Source of the DNA: an uncultured Massilia sp.
Lineage (GTDB): Bacteria > Pseudomonadota > Gammaproteobacteria > Burkholderiales > Burkholderiaceae
Length of the DNA stretch: 64,000 nt
Direction of reading: 5' to 3'
Assembly (NCBI GenBank): GCA_946481275.1
Contig: CAMLMV010000024.1
Coordinates: 36,321 to 100,320, forward strand
Positions 17,087 through 26,224 of the stretch are shown here, piece after piece. A program made the translations under genes and the position numbers. Every line of letters begins with the position of its first letter. Positions within the stretch are counted from its first letter, which is position 1. Below the pieces are notes generated by a model. It saw only the letters and a list, made by a program, of their open reading frames with translations. It was not told the origin of the DNA and did not search any database.

Positions 17087-18367
17087 ATGGACACCATGCC
17101 TCACAAGGAACTCGAGCTGCGCCAGTCCAAGCGTCTGGCGCTGGGCTTTTTCATCGGCGCCGCCGCGCTGTTCGTCGTCGCGCTGCTGCTGTCCGCCCGA
17201 TGGCCCGGCAACTGGTGGATCGGGCTGCTGAAGGCGTTCGCCGAAGCGGCGATGGTCGGTGCGCTGGCCGACTGGTTCGCCGTCGTGGCGCTGTTCAAGC
17301 GGATCCCGATCCCGTTCGTGTCGCGCCACACGGAGATCATCCCCGCCAACAAGGAGCGCATCGCGGACAACCTGGCCGTGTTCGTGCGCGACAAATTCCT
17401 CGACACGGATTCGATCGTGCGCCTGATCCAGCGCCACGACCCGGCGCAGAAAGTCGCGGACTGGCTGACGAAGGCGGAGAACACGGAGCGCCTGGGCGAC
17501 ACGCTCGTGCGCGTGGCCGGCTTCGCGCTCGACGTCATCGAGGACGCGGCCGTGCAGGATTTCATCCGGCGCGGGGTGCACGGCGTGGTCAAGAGCGTCG
17601 ACCTGTCGCAGACGGCGGGCACGATCCTGGAAAGCCTCACGCGCGACGGCCGCCACCAGCAGATCCTCGACGAGGGCATCGATCAACTGGCGAACCTGCT
17701 GGCGAACCCGGAGACGCAGGATTTCATCGCGCAGGGCATCGTCGACTGGCTGCGCGACGAGCACGCGTTCATGGAAAAGATGCTGCCGTCGGAACTCATT
17801 GGCCGCAAGGGGGCCGACATCTCCGTGCGCCTCGCGGCCGGCATCCTCAAGCGCGTGAGCGAAGACCCCGGGCACCCGCTGCGCCGCCGCTTCGACGTCT
17901 TCACGCACGACTTCATCGAACGGCTGAAGACCGACCCGGCGTTCATCGAAAAGGGCGAGGACATCAAGCGCCACCTGATCGGCGACGCCGCCGTGAACGG
18001 CTACATCGGCTCGCTGTGGGGCGACCTGAAAGGCTGGATCAAGGCCGACCTGCACAAGGAGGACTCGGTGCTGCGGCGCCGGATCGTCGCGACGGGTGCG
18101 TGGATCGGCCGGACGCTCGCCGAGGATCCGGTACTGCGCACAGCGCTGAACGAGAACCTGGAACTGGCCGCGCGCGGTGCCGCGCCCGAATTCGCGGGCT
18201 TTTTGACGCGCCACATCGCCGACACGGTGAAACACTGGGACAGTGGCGAGATGTCGCACCAGGTCGAAATCAATATCGGCAAGGACTTGCAATACATCCG
18301 CATCAACGGCACCATCGTGGGCGGGTTGATCGGCGTCGTGCTGTACCTGTTGTCCGCGCTGGCGTAA
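17087..18367 (+). CDS. DUF445 family membrane-anchored protein
   Basis: A 426-residue protein of the DUF445/YjiN family. An N-terminal hydrophobic hairpin (LALGFFIGAAALFVVALLLS, then LLKAFAEAAMVGALADWFAV VALF) is followed by the family signature FKRIPIPFVSRHTEIIP and NKERIADNLAVFV; a long alpha-helical cytoplasmic or periplasmic body follows, ending in a C-terminal membrane segment INGTIVGGLIGVVLYLLSAL. Function unknown. It lies 19 bp after the acyl-CoA operon but is probably unrelated to it; the next gene follows in 12 bp, so they may be cotranscribed. Confidence 0.9.
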   Translation: MDTMPHKELELRQSKRLALGFFIGAAALFVVALLLSARWPGNWWIGLLKAFAEAAMVGALADWFAVVALFKRIPIPFVSRHTEIIPANKERIADNLAVFVRDKFLDTDSIVRLIQRHDPAQKVADWLTKAENTERLGDTLVRVAGFALDVIEDAAVQDFIRRGVHGVVKSVDLSQTAGTILESLTRDGRHQQILDEGIDQLANLLANPETQDFIAQGIVDWLRDEHAFMEKMLPSELIGRKGADISVRLAAGILKRVSEDPGHPLRRRFDVFTHDFIERLKTDPAFIEKGEDIKRHLIGDAAVNGYIGSLWGDLKGWIKADLHKEDSVLRRRIVATGAWIGRTLAEDPVLRTALNENLELAARGAAPEFAGFLTRHIADTVKHWDSGEMSHQVEINIGKDLQYIRINGTIVGGLIGVVLYLLSALA

Positions 18368-18379
18368 AAGGAGCTCGTC

Positions 18380-18706
18380 ATGCAAGCATCGAACGATACG
18401 TTGGACGGACTGCTGACCGGCGTCCCCGAACTGGCACGCCTGCCGGGCCGCGACCTGGTGGAGGTGGCGCGCTACCTGATCCCGCTGGAAGCGAGCCTCG
18501 TGCAAGGCTGCCTCGTCGCCTCCGGCATCCCGGCCGTGCTGGCCGATGCGCACCTCGTGCAGACCGACCTGCTGCTGGCGCCCGCGCTGGGCGGCGTGCG
18601 CATCCTCGTCCCGGAAGACCATCTGCAGCAGGCCCAGGCCGTGCTGGAGGCGTTCGCGCGCGGGGAATTCGAACTCGGCGAGGATGCGGACGTGAGCGGA
18701 TCCTAG
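18380..18706 (+). CDS. DUF2007-type putative signal-transducing protein
   Basis: A 108-residue cytoplasmic protein with a DUF2007 domain (about residues 30-95): RYLIPLEASLVQGCLVASGI, LADAHLVQTDLLLAPALGG, VRILVPEDHLQQAQAVLEAF. These small domains share a fold with PII-like signal proteins, but no function is assigned. It starts 12 bp after the DUF445 gene, with an AGGAG ribosome site. Its TAG stop overlaps the stop of the convergent tartrate dehydratase on the opposite strand (shared CTAG at 18703-18706). Confidence 0.85.
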   Translation: MQASNDTLDGLLTGVPELARLPGRDLVEVARYLIPLEASLVQGCLVASGIPAVLADAHLVQTDLLLAPALGGVRILVPEDHLQQAQAVLEAFARGEFELGEDADVSGS

Positions 18707-19869
18707 GCCGACAGCTTGCGCATTTCGCGGATCAGGTCCGCCTTGCCTTCGAAGCCGATGCCCGGCAGGTCAGGCATGGTGATGAAGCCGTCTTCCACGC
18801 GCACGCCGTCGGGAAAGCCGCCGAACGGCTGGAACAGGTCGGGATACGATTCGTTGCCGCCCAGGCCCAGGCCGGCCGCGATGTTCAACGACATCTGGTG
18901 GCCGCCGTGCGGGATGCAGCGCGTGCGCGACCAGCCGTGCTGGCGCAGCATGTCGAGCGTGCGCAGGTATTCCACCAGGCCGTAGGAGAGGGCGCAATCG
19001 AACTGCAGCCAGTCGCGGTCCGGACGCATGCCGCCGTAGCGGACCAGGTTGCGCGCGTCCTGCATCGAGAACAGGTTCTCGCCCGTCGCCATCGGCTTGT
19101 CGTAGTAGTTGCGCAAGGTGGCCTGCAGCTCGAAGTCGAGCGGGTCGCCCGCTTCCTCGTACCAGAACAGATCGTAGCGCGACAGGGCCTTGGCGTACGC
19201 GATCGCGGTGTCGAGGTCGAAGCGGCCGTTCGCATCCACGGCCAGTTTCTGCCCGTTCTTCAGCACCGACAGCACGGCGTCGATGCGGCGCAGGTCCTCG
19301 TCGAGCGGCGCGCCGCCGATCTTCATCTTGACGACGTTGTAGCCGCGCTCGATGTAGCTGCGCATCTCGTCCTTCAGCTTGTCCAGGTCCTTGCCGGGGT
19401 AGTAATAGCCGCCGGCCGCGTACACGAACACGTTGCGGTGCGGGCGCCCGTCGCCGTAGCGGTCGGCCAGCAGCTGGAACAGCGGCTTGTCCGCGATCTT
19501 CGCGACGGCATCCCACACGGCCATGTCGATGGTGCCGATGGCGACGGAGCGCTCGCCGTGGCCGCCCGGCTTTTCGTTGGTGAACATCGCGTCCCAGATC
19601 CGGTGCGGATCGAGGTTGTCGCCCGCGTCGTTCAGCAGCGACGCCGGATCGGCCTCGAGGATGCGCGGGATGAAGCGCTCGCGCATCAACTTGCCCTGGC
19701 CGTAGCGGCCGTTCGAATTGAAGCCGTAGCCGACGACGGGCCTGCCGTCGCGAACGACGTCCGTGATGACGGCCGCGAGGCTCAAGGTCATCTTGCTGAA
19801 GTCGATGTAGGCATTGCGGATGGGGGAGCTGATGGGGAGTGTCTGTTCGCGGATCTCGACGATTCTCAT
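18703..19869 (-). CDS. tarD: D(-)-tartrate dehydratase (mandelate racemase/enolase superfamily)
   Basis: A 388-residue enolase-superfamily enzyme that dehydrates D-tartrate to oxaloacetate. The sequence closely follows the characterised Bradyrhizobium TarD as I remember it: PISSPIRNAYIDFSKMT, VVGYGFNSNGRYGQG, VKMKIGGAPLDEDLRRIDAV (catalytic-loop Lys181 and Lys183), metal ligands Asp212, Glu238/Glu239 and Glu264, and the C-terminal catalytic His in RCIPHGGHQMSLN (His321). The start at 19869 gives the family length; the frame is open upstream but without support. A LysR regulator is divergent, 91 bp away, and probably controls it. Stop overlaps that of the DUF2007 gene. Confidence 0.88.
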   Translation of the reverse strand: MRIVEIREQTLPISSPIRNAYIDFSKMTLSLAAVITDVVRDGRPVVGYGFNSNGRYGQGKLMRERFIPRILEADPASLLNDAGDNLDPHRIWDAMFTNEKPGGHGERSVAIGTIDMAVWDAVAKIADKPLFQLLADRYGDGRPHRNVFVYAAGGYYYPGKDLDKLKDEMRSYIERGYNVVKMKIGGAPLDEDLRRIDAVLSVLKNGQKLAVDANGRFDLDTAIAYAKALSRYDLFWYEEAGDPLDFELQATLRNYYDKPMATGENLFSMQDARNLVRYGGMRPDRDWLQFDCALSYGLVEYLRTLDMLRQHGWSRTRCIPHGGHQMSLNIAAGLGLGGNESYPDLFQPFGGFPDGVRVEDGFITMPDLPGIGFEGKADLIREMRKLSA

Positions 19870-19923
19870 GGCGGCCTCGCTTTGTGTTGTCCAAGCGTGC
19901 AGGGTAAGTCCGCGGGGCGATCC

Positions 19924-19942
19924 TATAATTCGCCACATGTGA
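19924..19942. promoter_or_regulatory. Promoter/operator region between tarD and its LysR regulator
   Basis: A TATAAT hexamer at 19924-19929 lies 32 bp before the GTG start of the LysR gene, with the small palindrome CACATGTG (19934-19941) between them. No good -35 or LysR T-N11-A box could be fixed; the assignment of strand is inferred from distance. Confidence 0.4.
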
Positions 19943-19960
19943 ATTGATTATTGAATCCCA

Positions 19961-20917
19961 GTGAATACCGACACTGCCTCCGAACTCGAATTCTTCGTGC
20001 TGGTCGCGCGCCACGGCTCGCTGGCCGCGGCGGCCCGCGCGCTCGACCTCACGCCGCCGGCGGCGACGAAACGCCTGGCGCAGATGGAGGCCCGGCTGGG
20101 CGTGCGGCTCGTCAACCGCACGACGCGGCGGCTGTCCTTGACGAGCGAAGGCGAAACGTACCTCGCGCACGCGACGCGCATCCTGGCAGCGATCCGCGAG
20201 ATGGAAGACGCGGTCGCGAGCAACCGCGCCGCACCACGCGGCCTGCTGCGCGTGAATGCGAGCCTCGGGTTCGGCCGCACGACCATCGCACCCATCGTCT
20301 CGGCGTTCTGCAAGCGCCATCCGCAGGTCGAGGTGCAGCTGGACGTGACGGACCGCCCCGTCGACCTTGTGGAAAACGGCTACGACCTCGCCATCCGCTT
20401 CGGCGCGCTGCCCGATAAACGGTTGGCCGCACGCCGCGTGCTGTCGAACCGGCGTTTCCTGTGCGCGTCGCCGCGCTATCTGCAGCAGCACGGCGAGCCG
20501 CAGACGCTGGCGGATTTATCTCGCCACCGCTGTATCCTGCACCGCCAGAACGACGATGCGCACGGCATCTGGCGGTTCAACGCGGGCGACGACAGCGAAG
20601 TGGTGAAGGTGCACGGCGCGCTGTCGAGCAACGACGGCGACATTGTGCTGGGCTGGGCGCTGGACGGCCACGGCATCCTGATCCGCTCGGAATGGGACCT
20701 CGCCAAATACGTCAAGAGCGGCCGCCTGCGCATCGTGCTGCCGCAGTACACGCTGCCGGCGGCCGATTTGTTCGTCTACTACCTCAACCGCAGGAACCAG
20801 GCGGCGCGCACAAGGGCGTTCATCGATTTCCTTGTCGAGCATTTCCGCAAGTCGGAAGCCGATTTCGCGCAGGGGATGGAGGTGCCGCCGGATGCGTTGG
20901 CGAGGAGGTCTTTCTAG
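19961..20917 (+). CDS. LysR-family transcriptional regulator divergent from tarD
   Basis: A 318-residue LysR protein. The winged helix-turn-helix spans about residues 6-65 (ELEFFVLVARHGSLAAAARA, AATKRLAQMEARLGVRLVNR) and a periplasmic-binding-like effector domain follows from about 90, with GLLRVNASLGFGRTTIAPIV and LVENGYDLAIRFGALPDKRL. It belongs to the large CrgA/DmlR-like group that frequently sits divergent from its target. Start is a GTG at 19961 without clear ribosome site. The neighbour suggests it responds to tartrate or a related hydroxy-acid; this is inference. Confidence 0.93.
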   Translation: MNTDTASELEFFVLVARHGSLAAAARALDLTPPAATKRLAQMEARLGVRLVNRTTRRLSLTSEGETYLAHATRILAAIREMEDAVASNRAAPRGLLRVNASLGFGRTTIAPIVSAFCKRHPQVEVQLDVTDRPVDLVENGYDLAIRFGALPDKRLAARRVLSNRRFLCASPRYLQQHGEPQTLADLSRHRCILHRQNDDAHGIWRFNAGDDSEVVKVHGALSSNDGDIVLGWALDGHGILIRSEWDLAKYVKSGRLRIVLPQYTLPAADLFVYYLNRRNQAARTRAFIDFLVEHFRKSEADFAQGMEVPPDALARRSF

Positions 20918-20944
20918 GAAGAGAGTGCTCGCGTGCCATCTATC

Positions 20945-20983
20945 CTAAAAAACAAAAGCCGCCGGTTCTTGCAAACCAGCGGC
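20945..20983 (-). terminator. Intrinsic terminator of the low-GC membrane cassette
   Basis: On the minus strand, GCCGCTGGTT-TGCAAG-AACCGGCGGC (20958-20983, one G-T pair) followed by TTTTGTTTTTT. It ends the two-gene cassette 40 bp past the stop of the 47-residue gene. Confidence 0.85.
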
Positions 20984-21022
20984 CAGCGCCACTCAGACGA
21001 GCACGATGTTTAGCGTAGGAGG

Positions 21023-21166
21023 TTACAAGTACGAGAGTCCGGCCAGCAAACAGATGATGGCAACAACGAAACCTGCACCGCCAAAAACGATGTTGACCGT
21101 ATCAAACGCCTTGTCGCCGCTCAATGTAATTTTTCGGGCTTCCTGCGTTAGTTGTTTAATTGTCAT
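21023..21166 (-). CDS. 47-residue single-span membrane protein, coupled to the upstream membrane gene
   Basis: A short gene starting ATG at 21166 and ending TAA at 21023. The product begins MTIKQLTQEARKITLSGDKA, a polar, probably cytoplasmic head of about 22 residues, followed by a hydrophobic span NIVFGGAGFVVAIICLLAGL and the end SYL. It has a strong AGGAG ribosome site 8 nt upstream, and its ATG overlaps the TGA of the 189-residue gene (ATGA), so translation is coupled. A terminator follows. Codon and base use are AT-richer than the surroundings. No family recognised. The arrangement (small single-span protein plus four-span partner) could be a toxin/immunity, pore/regulator or accessory-subunit pair, but nothing in the sequence decides. 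Confidence 0.7.
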   Translation of the reverse strand: MTIKQLTQEARKITLSGDKAFDTVNIVFGGAGFVVAIICLLAGLSYL

Positions 21167-21732
21167 TTATTTGCTCCTTTTTCGCAGTTCGGTTTTTTCA
21201 ACCTCTTGCACTCGTAGGTGATTATAGTCTGTTTGACCAATTCTGCTTGAGTGGTCTCTGTATCCTTGATTTGGCCGGCAACCAAAGCGACGTGAGCAAA
21301 GAAATATATTGAAGAAACAACAACAAGATAGAGTGTCGACCAAAAGATGAGAAGTCCACTCGGTGCCGTTACAGCTCTTGTTCCCGCAGCTATTGTCCCA
21401 ACTGACCCAGCGGCCACCAAAATAATCCCCGTCAGAAAAATTATCAATATTGCAATTTTGTCAATGGAAATGGCTGGATGGTCAGCCTTGATCATTAAAG
21501 CACCCAGTTGCACAAATTCATAGATGGCAGCTGCAGCCATGGTCATAACTGCCCAATATAGCTCTCCCTTGCCAACCATATCAAGTATGGATTTTTTTCG
21601 GTTGCCGCGGTTGGCCAGCCCTAAAACTATAAAGAACGGCAACGTCACTGCCAGGATGATGTTGACAAAGGTCCACCAGCCAACTTCGGACCCTGGTGCC
21701 GCCGCCCAACTCTCAAACAACAAACGAATCAT
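21163..21732 (-). CDS. Hypothetical four-span membrane protein of a low-GC cassette
   Basis: A 189-residue protein with four predicted membrane segments: VGWWTFVNIILAVTLPFFIV, YWAVMTMAAAAIYEFVQLGA, KIAILIIFLTGIILVAAGSV and LLIFWSTLYLVVVSSIYFFA, ending in a basic, cysteine-containing tail (CKRLKKPNCEKGANK). I do not recognise a family. The ATG at 21732 is chosen because the frame's earlier start would lie inside the tRNA terminator at 21791-21826; it lacks a clear ribosome site and other starts are possible. The gene is visibly AT-richer than its neighbours and lies between a LysR gene and the 3' ends of two tRNA genes, signs of horizontal acquisition. It is coupled to the 47-residue gene downstream. 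Confidence 0.7.
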   Translation of the reverse strand: MIRLLFESWAAAPGSEVGWWTFVNIILAVTLPFFIVLGLANRGNRKKSILDMVGKGELYWAVMTMAAAAIYEFVQLGALMIKADHPAISIDKIAILIIFLTGIILVAAGSVGTIAAGTRAVTAPSGLLIFWSTLYLVVVSSIYFFAHVALVAGQIKDTETTQAELVKQTIITYECKRLKKPNCEKGANK

Positions 21733-21790
21733 GTAAGGACAAAATTTCCAAGAAGTAGCTGATGCCTTCGCAACAAAAAGCATAAGGCAT

Positions 21791-21826
21791 GAAAAAAGCC
21801 GCTGACTCGGCAGAGTCAACGGCTTT
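21791..21826 (-). terminator. Intrinsic terminator of the tRNA-Met genes
   Basis: On the minus strand the stem AGCCGTTGACTC-TGCC-GAGTCAGCGGCT (one mismatch; 21797-21824) is followed by TTTTTTC, 10 bp downstream of the tRNA 3' end. Confidence 0.85.
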
Positions 21827-21835
21827 CAGAATTTT

Positions 21836-21912
21836 TGGTGGTGATAGGTGGACTTGAACCACCGACCCTAGCATTATGAATGCTATGCTCTAACCAACTG
21901 AGCTATATCACC
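21836..21912 (-). tRNA. tRNA-Met (anticodon CAT), copy 2
   Basis: A 77-nt cloverleaf with encoded CCA. The acceptor GGTGATA pairs with TATCACC, the D arm contains AGCTCAGTTGGTTAGAGC, the anticodon stem TAGCA/TGCTA encloses the loop TTCATAA with anticodon CAT, and the T arm is GGTGG-TTCAAGT-CCACC. It lacks the three G-C pairs of the initiator anticodon stem, so it is elongator Met; tRNA-Ile2 with lysidine-modified CAT cannot be fully excluded. It is identical to the copy at 21975-22051. Confidence 0.95.
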
Positions 21913-21974
21913 AGCTTGTTACACTGCTAAAACAAAATGGCTCAGCTGAGTGCCAAGCCATCTCGCTTGAATCT

Positions 21975-22051
21975 TGGTGGTGATAGGTGGACTTGAACCA
22001 CCGACCCTAGCATTATGAATGCTATGCTCTAACCAACTGAGCTATATCACC
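21975..22051 (-). tRNA. tRNA-Met (anticodon CAT), copy 1
   Basis: Identical 77-nt gene, upstream in transcription order, separated from copy 2 by 62 bp. The two copies are presumably cotranscribed and share the terminator at 21791-21826. They follow miaA/mutL on the same strand, so read-through from miaA is possible. Confidence 0.95.
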
Positions 22052-22137
22052 AGAACGGGGTGCATTATGCCGTCCGGCCCCGGAAGTGTCAAGGCTACCC
22101 GCTCCGGATCACCCTGTCCAGCCTCGCACGAATCGTC

Positions 22138-23091
22138 TCACCGCCGCAACGTGGCCAGATGAGCAAGCATCTGCGGCGCCGGATCCGGCCCCAGGCAATC
22201 GATCACGATCCGCTCCGGCATGGCCCGCAGCCACGTCAACTGGCGCTTGGCCAGCTGGCGCGTGGCGATGATGCCGGTCTCGCGCAGCTGGGCGCGGTCG
22301 ATGGTGCCGTCGAGGTATTCCCACGCCTGGCGGTAGCCCACGCAACGCATCGACGGCAGGTTTGGATGCAGGTCGCCGCGCGCGCGCAGGCCCGCGACCT
22401 CGGCCACGATGCCCGTGTCGTCGCGCTTGCCCAGCATCTGGTCGAAGCGCAGCGCGATGCGCTCGTGCAGCACGGCGCGGTTCGATGGCTCCAGCGCGAA
22501 CGGCACGAGGTCGAACGGCAGTTCCGGCTTCTCGCGGCGCGCGAGCAGCGCGGACATCGGCTTGCCCGACAGTTCGTGGATCTCCAGCGCGCGGTTGATG
22601 CGCTGGGCGTCGTTCGGCGCGAGACGGTCGGCCGTGACGGGGTCGACTTCGCGCAGCTTCGCGTGCATGCCGGGCCAGCCGATGCGCGCGGCTTCCGCGT
22701 CGAGGCGCGCACGCACGTCGGCGTCGGCCGTGGGCAGGTCGTCGAGGCCGTCGTTCAGGCCTTTAAAGTACATCATCGTGCCGCCGACGAGCAGCGGCAG
22801 CCGGCCGCGCGCCTGGATCTCGGCCACGAGCCGGATCGCGTCCTCGCGGAACTGGGCGACGGAATAGGCGTCGAGCGGGTCGATGATGTCGATGAGGTGG
22901 TGCGGCGCGCTCGCCAGTTCCTCGGCCGACGGTTTTGCGGTGCCGATGTCCATGCCGCGGTAGACGAGGGCGGAGTCGACCGAGATGATCTCGACGGGAA
23001 TCTCCCTGGCGATGGTGAGCGCCGCCGCCGTCTTGCCGGACGCGGTCGGGCCCATGATGGCCACGGCCAGCGGTTTGTGTTGCGATGTCAT
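22138..23091 (-). CDS. miaA: tRNA dimethylallyltransferase MiaA
   Basis: Transfers the dimethylallyl group to A37 of tRNAs reading UNN codons, giving the i6A substrate of MiaB (3.7-5.0 kb). The 317-residue protein has normal length, with the P-loop GPTASGKT at 14-21, the family segments [20 protein letters not shown] and [18 protein letters not shown], and [15 protein letters not shown]. It starts 9 bp after mutL stops, so mutL-miaA form an operon, the conserved enterobacterial/betaproteobacterial order. Hfq, which often follows miaA, is not here; two tRNA-Met genes follow instead. Confidence 0.98.
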   Translation of the reverse strand: MTSQHKPLAVAIMGPTASGKTAAALTIAREIPVEIISVDSALVYRGMDIGTAKPSAEELASAPHHLIDIIDPLDAYSVAQFREDAIRLVAEIQARGRLPLLVGGTMMYFKGLNDGLDDLPTADADVRARLDAEAARIGWPGMHAKLREVDPVTADRLAPNDAQRINRALEIHELSGKPMSALLARREKPELPFDLVPFALEPSNRAVLHERIALRFDQMLGKRDDTGIVAEVAGLRARGDLHPNLPSMRCVGYRQAWEYLDGTIDRAQLRETGIIATRQLAKRQLTWLRAMPERIVIDCLGPDPAPQMLAHLATLRR

Positions 23092-23099
23092 GTGATTCT

Positions 23100-25058
23100 T
23101 TACTGGCCGCGCAGGAACAGTTTATCCAGGGCGGCGATCTCCAATTGGACCCAGGTCGGGCGGCCGTGGTTGCACTGGTCGGCGCGTTCGGTCGCTTCCA
23201 TCTGGCGCAGCAGGGCGTTCATCTCGGGTGGCGTGAGGATGCGGTTCGCGCGCACGGCCGTGTGGCAGGCGAGGGTGCCGAGCAGTTCGTTGCGGCGCTC
23301 GATCAGCACGCGGGAGCCGCCGAATTCGCGCACGTCGCGCAGCACGTCGCGCGCGAGCGTCTGCGCGTCGGCGTTCTTGAGGAGCGTCGGCACGGCGCGC
23401 ACCGCGAGCGTCGTCGGCGACACGGCGGCGATGTCGAAGCCGAGCGCCTTCAGCGTTTCCTGTTCTTCCTGCGCGGTGCCCACTTCGATGGCGTCGGCGA
23501 AGAACGTCACGGGGATCAGCATGTGCTGGACCTGCATCTGCTCGCCGCCGGCCTGGGCGTCGAGCGCGTTCTTCAATTGCTCGTACAGGATGCGTTCGTG
23601 CGCCGCGTGCATGTCGACGAGGACGAGGCCCTTGCGGTTCTGCGCCAGCACGTAGATGCCGTGCAGCTGGGCGAGCGCGAAGCCGAGCGGGAAGTCGTCG
23701 TCGGAGGCGGGCCTGGTCGTCTCCGGCAGCGGGGCTTCCTGCACGCCCAGCGGTTGCGATGAAGGATTGGGCGCGCCGGTGAACAGCGCGCCATAGTCCG
23801 CGGTGCGTTGCGGGACGCCGGCACCCGTCGGCGCATCCCAGCGGCTGCCGGGCGGGAACGGCGACGGCGAGAACGTCGACGAGGCGCGCGAGCCGCCGCC
23901 GCCCGATCCCGAGGTCCAGGCGGGCGATGCGAGTTGAGAACCGAACGACGTCTGCTCGTGTGGCCGGCGCCACGACGGCGTGTCGCCCAGCGACGTGGAC
24001 GACGGCGTGATCTCGGCGGCGCTGACGGGCGCCGGCGTGTCGCCGTGCGCCGTCGCCGACGTGCGGGCCAGTGCACGCTGCACGGCGTGGAACACGAACT
24101 GGTGGACGGCGCGGCTGTCGCGGAAGCGCACTTCGATCTTCGACGGGTGCACGTTCACGTCGACCATCGCCGGGTCGAGTTCGAGCGCCAGCACGTAGGA
24201 CGGGAAGCGGTCGCCGTGCAGCACGTCCTCGTACGCGGCCTTGACCGCGTGGACGAGCAGCTTGTCACGCACGAAGCGGCCGTTGACATAGAAATACTGG
24301 TTGTCGGCGCGCGCCTTCGACGCCGTCGGGAGGCCGACGTAGCCGTGCAGGCGCAGCGGGCCGGCGCTCTCGTCGAGCTGCAGGCGGGCCTCGGCGAAGT
24401 CGCCGCCGAGGATCTGCGCGCTGCGCCTGGCCGCCTCGCTCGTGTTCCAGTGGTCGATCGTGCGGCCGTTGTGCGACAGGCTGAACGACACATCCGGCCG
24501 CGCCAGCGCGATGCGGCGCACGACCTCGGCGCAGTGGCCGTATTCCGTCTGCTCCGATTTCAGGAACTTGCGGCGCGCGGGCGTATTGAAATACAGGTCC
24601 TGCACGTCGATCGTCGTGCCGAACGGACCGGACGACGGCGACACCGTGCCCTGGTGCGAGCCGACGATCTCCCACGCGTGCGCGGCACCTTGTGTGCGCG
24701 ACGTGATCTTGACGGCGGCGACGGACGCGATCGACGCGAGCGCCTCGCCGCGGAAGCCGAGCGTGTTCACGTTTTCGAGGTCGGTCAGCGACGCGATCTT
24801 CGACGTCGCGTGACGGGCCAGCGCGAGCGGCAATTCCTCGGGCGGGATGCCGCGGCCGTTGTCGGTGATGGCGATGCGCTTGACGCCGCCTTCCTCGAGC
24901 CGGACCGTGACCTGGGTGGCGCCGGCGTCGAGCGCGTTTTCCAGCAACTCCTTCACCACGGCCGACGGCCGCTCGACGACCTCGCCGGCGGCGATCTGCG
25001 AGATGAGCTGGTCGGGCAGCTGCTGGATGGGGCGGTGGGTGGGGGCCGGGGCGTTCAT
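23100..25058 (-). CDS. mutL: DNA mismatch repair protein MutL
   Basis: ATPase that links MutS mismatch recognition to strand incision. The 652-residue protein has the GHKL ATPase domain: motif [13 protein letters not shown] (Glu40 catalytic), motif II DNGRGIP at 66-72, motif [12 protein letters not shown] at 99-107. A transducer domain follows, then a proline/serine-rich linker (about 345-450) and the C-terminal dimerisation domain with [20 protein letters not shown]. The conserved endonuclease motif of non-enteric MutL (DQHAxxERxxYE) appears as [14 protein letters not shown], in which the Gln is replaced by Met; the Asp, His and Glu remain. It is the first gene of mutL-miaA. Confidence 0.97.
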   Translation of the reverse strand: MNAPAPTHRPIQQLPDQLISQIAAGEVVERPSAVVKELLENALDAGATQVTVRLEEGGVKRIAITDNGRGIPPEELPLALARHATSKIASLTDLENVNTLGFRGEALASIASVAAVKITSRTQGAAHAWEIVGSHQGTVSPSSGPFGTTIDVQDLYFNTPARRKFLKSEQTEYGHCAEVVRRIALARPDVSFSLSHNGRTIDHWNTSEAARRSAQILGGDFAEARLQLDESAGPLRLHGYVGLPTASKARADNQYFYVNGRFVRDKLLVHAVKAAYEDVLHGDRFPSYVLALELDPAMVDVNVHPSKIEVRFRDSRAVHQFVFHAVQRALARTSATAHGDTPAPVSAAEITPSSTSLGDTPSWRRPHEQTSFGSQLASPAWTSGSGGGGSRASSTFSPSPFPPGSRWDAPTGAGVPQRTADYGALFTGAPNPSSQPLGVQEAPLPETTRPASDDDFPLGFALAQLHGIYVLAQNRKGLVLVDMHAAHERILYEQLKNALDAQAGGEQMQVQHMLIPVTFFADAIEVGTAQEEQETLKALGFDIAAVSPTTLAVRAVPTLLKNADAQTLARDVLRDVREFGGSRVLIERRNELLGTLACHTAVRANRILTPPEMNALLRQMEATERADQCNHGRPTWVQLEIAALDKLFLRGQ

Positions 25059-25123
25059 CCGTAAATTATAGCTTGCGACACGCCCCGGAACTGCCGCTGT
25101 TTGATTTTTGCCAAAACGCTAAA

Positions 25124-26041
25124 TTATTGTTCCCGCACGGGAATCGGCGCCGCGCACAGGTCGAGATGACCGGCCGCGACCTTGGTCCACGGCCCGCCGC
25201 GGTTGCGCTGGGCGTCGAGTACGGCCTGGTACGTGGCGCTCTCGGTGCGCATCACTTCGAAGCGGCTGCGCTGGTCGGCCGGGACGTCGGCCGCGATCTT
25301 GATCGACGTGATCGGCACGCGCATCTCCGGCTTGTCGTAGAAGCCCATCGGCGCCGGGCCGCGCGGCAGGGCGGACAGTTGCGGCATGCCGGAGATCACG
25401 CGGCCGACCACCGTGATGTTGCGGTCGAGGTGGCGCGCCGGGCCGATGACGGCGTACAGCGCCGTGCCGCCGCCGCTGTCGGCATCGTTGTCGCGGCCCA
25501 CGCCGACCATGCCGTAGCAGTGCGCCATCCAGGTCTCGCCCGTCTTCGGATCGCGGCCGACAGGGAAGCCGTTCGAGTGGCCGACCTGCGGCGCATAGCC
25601 GTCGACGTCCTTCATGCGCGTGAAATGCGTGTCGTTCCTGAGCGGGACGGTGAACTCGGCCTTCAGTGTCTTCTGCGCATCTTTTACCGGACGGACCTTG
25701 TCGTTGTCCTCGTTCGGATCGGCCCATTGCACGACCCAGTTGTCCTGCACGCGCACGATGGCGAGGCCGTCGAAATAATGCTCGCGCACGAGGGCCTTGA
25801 TGTTCTTCACGTGGTTCGGCGCAAACGTCGGTGCCATTTCGATGACGACGCGGCCAAACGGGAGTTCCATATAGAGCGTGTTGTCCGGATCGAGGGGACG
25901 CCAGTCGGACGGCTTCGACGCCTTGACGATGTCGGCAACGCTGGGCTTCGGCGGGAGTTCTTTCGCGCCGGCGGTCGCCGCGAAAAGGGCACAGGTGGCG
26001 GCGAGAATCGTGCGCCGGAGGGAGGCATAAGCCGTCTTCAA
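25124..26041 (-). CDS. Secreted cyclophilin-type peptidylprolyl isomerase
   Basis: A 305-residue periplasmic prolyl isomerase. A signal peptide ([20 protein letters not shown], cleavage near AGA-KE) precedes a cyclophilin-like domain from about residue 55: [52 protein letters not shown] and [36 protein letters not shown]. The domain has large inserts compared with PpiA, so substrate range may differ. The start is a TTG at 26039-26041, supported by AAGGAG six bases before it; no ATG fits as well. Monocistronic, upstream of mutL on the same strand with a 65-bp gap. Confidence 0.85.
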   Translation of the reverse strand: MKTAYASLRRTILAATCALFAATAGAKELPPKPSVADIVKASKPSDWRPLDPDNTLYMELPFGRVVIEMAPTFAPNHVKNIKALVREHYFDGLAIVRVQDNWVVQWADPNEDNDKVRPVKDAQKTLKAEFTVPLRNDTHFTRMKDVDGYAPQVGHSNGFPVGRDPKTGETWMAHCYGMVGVGRDNDADSGGGTALYAVIGPARHLDRNITVVGRVISGMPQLSALPRGPAPMGFYDKPEMRVPITSIKIAADVPADQRSRFEVMRTESATYQAVLDAQRNRGGPWTKVAAGHLDLCAAPIPVREQ

Positions 26042-26224
26042 TGTCGTCTCCTTGGCCGCTTGTGGCGGGCCGGGTCATTGGATGGTGTCATGACGATTGT
26101 AATCTGGAAAATAATAGAATTAAAACTATTTGCCGGTGAAGAAAAATTCGCAATCAGGATGAGCCGGCGCGCATTTTCACGGTCGGACTGATGGTATGAT
26201 TCGGCGCTACCATTTAGGAAAATT

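Noticed and set aside
21006..21221. 71-codon plus-strand frame near the low-GC cassette
   Set aside because: It is antisense to the 47-residue gene, which has a much better ribosome site and coupling to its neighbour.
21836..22051. The two tRNA-Met copies as attL/attR of an integrated island
   Set aside because: Only 62 bp lie between the copies, with no integrase; the duplication looks like a normal tandem tRNA pair. The cassette lies outside the pair and no partial tRNA repeat was found at its far end.
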